From: Saccoglossus kowalevskii
Taxonomy: Eukaryota > Hemichordata > Enteropneusta > Harrimaniidae
Assembly: GCF_000003605.2 (NCBI RefSeq)
Contig: NW_003131866.1
Span: forward strand, 91,094 to 115,846
Reading direction: 5' to 3'
DNA: 24,753 nucleotides
Under the pieces are notes generated by a model. It did not search any database, was not told the DNA's origin, and saw only the letters and a program-made list of their open reading frames with translations. Positions 20,310 to 24,753 of the stretch are shown piece by piece. The translations under genes and the position numbers were made by a program. Every line of letters begins with the position of its first letter. Within the stretch, counting starts at the first letter, position 1.

Positions 20310-22992
20310 GTAAGTGTCTCGATCATAATCATTAATGAAAGGAGCGAGTGGCCCTAGATATAAACGAAACACAGTCCCGCTCCATCAGCATTTTGTGGAA
20401 CACAGTCAATTCATATTACTAGTATACATGTATGCTAAATTCACACAGACTAACATTCTTTTAAACCATTTGTTTCTCTTACTTTGCCCACACTAACACT
20501 TTCATCCCAATACTATAAAATAAAATAAAATATTATTTTCATTCACTAAAATCAGAACAAGCACCCAAATACTTTATAATAAGCACTGACGTATAAGAGG
20601 ACACAGTTCAACTTTATGTTGTGTTCGCGAACGAGTGTCGTTCAGAATTTAATAATAGTTCATACTTGTTGTATCCCAAAACGTACCACCATTTCGACCA
20701 CTCCTGTGCCGGTGATCAGTGTTTGGGCTAGCGGTCGGTGTTTTCAATGAGCGAGCGAGAAAAAAACGATAAAAATGCGGCCGTTTGCTGGTCGGAAAAT
20801 ACCGCGCAGTCGAAAATTAAGCGATAAGCGGTCGATTAAAAGTGGGAAGTTGAGCGAAATGAGTACTGTAGTTCAAGTGATGTTAGCGTATTTCTAATTT
20901 AGTTTTAACTCGTACAATATTTATTTACTCACTGTTTACTAAAAGCTCAACCAACAACGTTATTTTTCATTTGGGATTTCGATAAAAGCAACACGAATCG
21001 TTGTGGCGTTCATACGCACAGCACCTCGTGTTTCAACTTTTAAATTGTCAGTAAACAAGGTCTTTTATAGTAGAACTTCTATGGGAAAGACGTATGAATG
21101 CGATGGGTCTAATTATCAGTGTTCACGACGACGTTATTGACTGTCCCTCTAGAGGCAAAATAACGCCATGCAAAGTGGACGTTTGTCGTCTACTTCACAG
21201 CCCGTTTTATACTCGATACTTAGGGCATTTCGCAGCGCATACAAGTTGTTTTTATCGCCAGAATTCTTTTTACGACAACAGCTCTGTTGACGTCGCACGA
21301 TTCACTGTGGTGAATGGAATTCCCTGTCACCTCAACATTTAATATAACTTGTTTACCCTGTGAAAGGCTATTTCCACAACTAGTACTACACGGAGATTAA
21401 TCCAAAGAGATGTTCATCTATACGATTCTCCATGGCAGTCTGTGGACTTCTTATTTGGGTGCAATAATAATAATACTAATATACTACTAATATACTACTA
21501 CTACTAATACTAATACTAATACTTAATATACTACTAATATTAATACTAATACTTAATACTAATACTAATATTAATACTAATACTAATACTAATACTAATA
21601 TTAATACTAATACTAATACTAATACTAATATTAATACTAATACTAATACTAATACTACTACTACTACTACTACTAATAATAATAATAATAATTTATTACG
21701 CATCTGTAATCTGCTATGAGTAAGTTAAAAAATAGTGTTTATCAGTAACTACAAAAATATAGTAAATAAATCAAAGTAAAGTTCTGTAAATAAAATTATT
21801 GCAATGTATTGTCCCCAATACTGATGTCTTTTCTTCTTCAACCCGTATATTACAAGAACAACACGCCATGGGGTGGGGGTATTCTGTATAACACACAAAG
21901 GTGGAGATAACGCATTTGTGGGGTATATCTAACATCCTGAGGTAGCATGTTTTTCACTCTAGTCATAGTAGTACAAATCTATGTGATTTGGTGGCTTCCG
22001 GTAGCAGGAACGTAGCAACGGCCAGCACGTAAAATACAATTCTGCATTCACCACGGTCAGATTATTATCATCGGTTTCTCTCTTATACATTGTTCGTGGC
22101 CTTATATTATTATATTTGTAGACGTGCCAGTGATAGCTATCAAACACCGAGGTAAGTGACTCTATACAATAAAGCAATACACTTTGGAAGAGTGAACTTA
22201 ATTATGCATAAGTGGTGGGTTCACTGGAATTGTGAATGAGCTGGCAAAATTAACGTATTGTACAACATGCCCCTCAGCTAGCGTACTATTTTAGGTAATT
22301 TAGCTTGATATTTAATTAGATAACAGGACACACGCGTACTTATTTCATACAACGAGCGCTGACTGTTTTCATTTTGTGACAACTTATAAACTTTTATTTA
22401 ATGTGATTGGAATAGGAGTGTGTAATCACTAAAATTAGTATTTGTTGCCGAAAACAATTTATAGATAAATGAATATAAAATTGAAGATTGTTTGTTTTTA
22501 CCGCAAATATCATCATTATGTTTTGTGTGTGTACAGAGAGGGTCAATCGGGTTAAGGTATAACAGAAACCTTATCTATGAGATAAACGAAAGACGTGATA
22601 ACTGGTGGCGCTAGTTCACAAAATAAAAAGTGGAAGTAAATGGTCGAATCACTTCCGGGTTGTGCCATTCATTACGAGGGGAGAATAATTCCAGCTGTAG
22701 CATTTGAAGTAAGATTAAAAACATTTATATATCAATAAACTAATACATTTTAAATTTTGAACTAAATACTGATTTATTTTGTAGGAATAATATTGTTAAT
22801 GGCCTCATATGTGAAGATCATCGAATCACAACAGAGTACCATGTATTCCTCTAGAAAATGTATTATGCCAGTACGTTGACCCTCATTGCCACGTAAGTTT
22901 TTGTCGCGGTCATCGATCAGCAGTTAATGTCATATGTTACCGGTAGCACCCCGACAATCGGCGGAATTGAATCGGCTAATCATTAATTCTCA
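20310..22992. other. Intergenic or intronic AT-rich region
   Basis: No supportable gene. The 82-codon frame at 21094-21342 shows no domain or splice context. The satellite at 21463-21692 is listed separately. Confidence 0.5.
21463..21692. repeat. TAC/TAA satellite with a 30-bp higher-order unit
   Basis: About 230 bp built from TAATAC and TAC/TAA steps. From 21571 the sequence repeats as 30-bp blocks (21571-21600, 21601-21630 and, with a changed end, 21631-21660). Each block is TTAATAC followed by ACTAAT-type hexamers. The minus-strand Val/Leu/Ile-rich open frame is a by-product of the repeat. Confidence 0.95.
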
Positions 22993-23164
22993 ATGTGGAC
23001 TAGCCGACCGAATATTGACATAATGATGGTGCCCACTGAACAGCAGTTTGATGGATGTTCGCCGTCAGACTCGGAGCACGACGGCGATGAAGACGGTATT
23101 GTTCATCTGCACGACGATTCTGGTATTCTCAAATCGGGATGCGACGAGGAATGGTACAGCAACG
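22993..23164 (+). CDS. Candidate first coding exon of an unrecognised acidic protein
   Basis: ATG at 22993 opens a frame of 57 codons plus one base, up to a strong donor CAACG/GTAAGA at 23165. The peptide is acidic in the middle (SDSEHDGDEDGIVHLHDD) and begins MWTSRPNIDIMMVP. CpG density is clearly higher than in the surrounding AT-rich DNA, as expected for a first exon near a promoter. If the donor is not used, the frame continues to 23334 and ends in a hydrophobic stretch (FSCAVFWVIFVIWL) followed by KKKSTRQ, which would look like a tail anchor in a 113-residue protein. I do not recognise a family. The opposite-strand frames over the same bases have less natural composition. Confidence 0.4.
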
Positions 23165-23334
23165 GTAAGATTGTCGCCATATGGCACGAACAAACATTGG
23201 CACATGCTGTCGGTACTGTCAGGTCGAGGGTCGTGTTGACAATTGTGACGGAAGATGAAGCCGGTGATTTTTCGTGTGCTGTGTTTTGGGTCATTTTTGT
23301 CATTTGGCTGAAGAAAAAATCGACCAGACAATGA

Positions 23335-24753
23335 TTTTAAATGCCAGCCAATGAATTGGGGTGGTGGGGTTGGTTAGGGTGGTTTGCTGTGGGCTGGTGT
23401 GGGGTTGTGTATGTTTGATCCCGACATCTACGCCATTTCCTGTATAATCAAACGACAAATCATTTGTTTTGATTTGACCAAATTGTTTTATCATTGGAAA
23501 ATTTAACGTAAATGTCAACACTAAGCGCGTTTTTAGTGAAATCAAAATATGCATTCATTTTTTTTGTTTGTTTTGGCTGTGATTATACTGACGTGAACAA
23601 TGAACTATTTACTGAGATAGCGTGCATAGATAACTGGTACTCTATGTACGTGGACTGCTGAAAACGCCATTCATGAAATATAATCAAATTAACTTTTTCT
23701 TTTTATTTAACAATAGCTTAATGTACAGTAACAATCATTCTGTCCTTGTGGTGCAGTCATTTGTTTATTGTCATATCAATATAATGGAGAGTTTCGGATT
23801 TTGATAACTTTTGTTGTGATATGAATGAATAATACGATGACAATGTGAACTACCAGTAGATAAAAGGTTGACATACACTTTATTTTTATTTTAATCCTAA
23901 TTATTAACTCTGTGTGTGAAGCACACAAGCGAGGTAATTAGTTTAGTGTGTCTGTCTCTGTGCATGGAGCTAACAAAGAGAATGAACTGTCTTTAATCCT
24001 ACATGAGTCTTTTGTTTTGAGCTAATTATTTTTATGCCAACATTAGCGTTTCATTCTGCTGATTCAGAAATGTGTTGAGGAGAGGGGACTTGTGGTGGAA
24101 ATTGTTGAAGTGAACTCCTTTTTAATAAACATATACGGTATATCTTCTTTTTATTTTATCATTTCTGGTCCTTTGAGGAGCAAGTCAGTTAGAGTTTACA
24201 AAATCTTTGTTCCCACCATTTTCATCTTCTTGTTGTTCTTTAGACATGGTTGTTATGAATGCAAAACTACTAATTTGAATATTCATGTCTGTTAATTATA
24301 GGGTTCATATCTGTGCATATTAAGTAGCTTATTTGCATATTGTCACATCTAAAAACGAATTTTGATCAAAATTGCTATATGGTGCTGAACATCTGCTGGC
24401 TGATGATTCTAAACTCTAATGCTATTGCTCTTTCATTGACTGTTGGAATTTTAATTTCCTGGATATTTTATTTATAAAACAATAAGACACTTCACGATAG
24501 TCATCTTTTGCAGTCAGTGATATTCACAAATTCTATAGACATTTTATAACTGGTTTTGTGATTCCCACCACCAAATCCAAAATTGTTTACTTTTTAAGTT
24601 TTGATGATGTTAATAGGTGTATATATTTTTTGTACATACATGTACACTCACAAAAATACCAACAACAACAAAAATTTATTATATAACATGGACACAAGAA
24701 AGCATTGTTTTCTCTTGCCATAGTTATGCAGGGGTTGCATTAGTGTTCGATAA
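23335..24753. other. AT-rich region downstream of the candidate exon
   Basis: Probably intron or intergenic sequence. The only exon-like signal is 24068-24137 (acceptor GCTGATTCAG, peptide KCVEERGLVVEIVEVNSFLI, donor GGTATAT). Its phase does not join directly to the donor at 23165, so I do not call it. No other gene is seen up to the right edge. Confidence 0.4.

Noticed and set aside
21476-21703. Minus-strand 75-codon frame of Val/Leu/Ile repeats
   Set aside because: It is a by-product of the TAC/TAA satellite, which lacks stop codons in that frame.
1-24753. CRISPR array, bacterial operon or phage content
   Set aside because: The window has introns, a eukaryotic tRNA and animal gene content. 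The tandem repeats have no spacer structure.

Overview
This is an AT-rich animal nuclear sequence with spliced genes, long introns, a eukaryotic class II tRNA gene and many non-autonomous repeats. It has no bacterial operon structure. The genome looks like an invertebrate. The repeat style (a tandem-core interspersed element with a microsatellite tail, and frequent TACATGTA palindromes) suggests a lophotrochozoan such as a bivalve. That placement is inference and is not proven by any gene here.

Left and centre (1-14474, minus strand). The main gene is the 5' part of eukaryotic elongation factor 2 kinase (eEF2K, an alpha-kinase). I assembled it from four coding exons with good splice sites and exact phase agreement: 14474-13935 (540 nt), 3232-3195 (a 38-nt microexon), 1398-1227 (172 nt) and 374-225 (150 nt). 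Together they encode the first 300 residues. These cover an acidic N-terminus, the calmodulin-binding segment and the N-terminal half of the alpha-kinase domain, including the ATP-binding lysine. They end at the equivalent of human residue 256 of 725. The rest of the kinase domain and the C-terminal SEL1-like region lie off the left edge. Introns are about 10.7 kb, 1.8 kb and 0.85 kb.

Intron contents. Intron 1 carries three related copies of an interspersed repeat (about 6325-6730, 9690-10670 and 10740-11366). The best copy has a tandem core of about 150-bp period, each unit holding an AAAATGGCC/GGCCATTTT hairpin, followed by a short microsatellite and a 3' double-stem hairpin. A large CA/C-rich microsatellite sits at the microsatellite position of the first copy. 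Intron 1 also holds a separate terminal-inverted-repeat element (8828-9543). Intron 3 holds an inverted-repeat structure flanked by 12-bp direct repeats.

Right half (14475-24753). An intronless tRNA-Leu(UAG) gene with a Pol III terminator lies about 2.5 kb upstream of the eEF2K start, on the opposite strand. Beyond it are a fold-back element (17792-18057), a hAT-like MITE (18381-18947), a GC-richer promoter/leader-like or LTR-like segment ending at a consensus splice donor (19623-20309), and a TAC/TAA satellite with a 30-bp higher-order unit (21463-21692). A CpG-rich acidic open frame (22993-23164) followed by a strong donor is the best candidate for the first coding exon of a second, plus-strand gene. 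I do not recognise its product. A 177-codon open frame at 15304-15837 is also unexplained.

I saw no coordinated multi-gene system. The most informative content is the eEF2K exon structure and the repeat elements.
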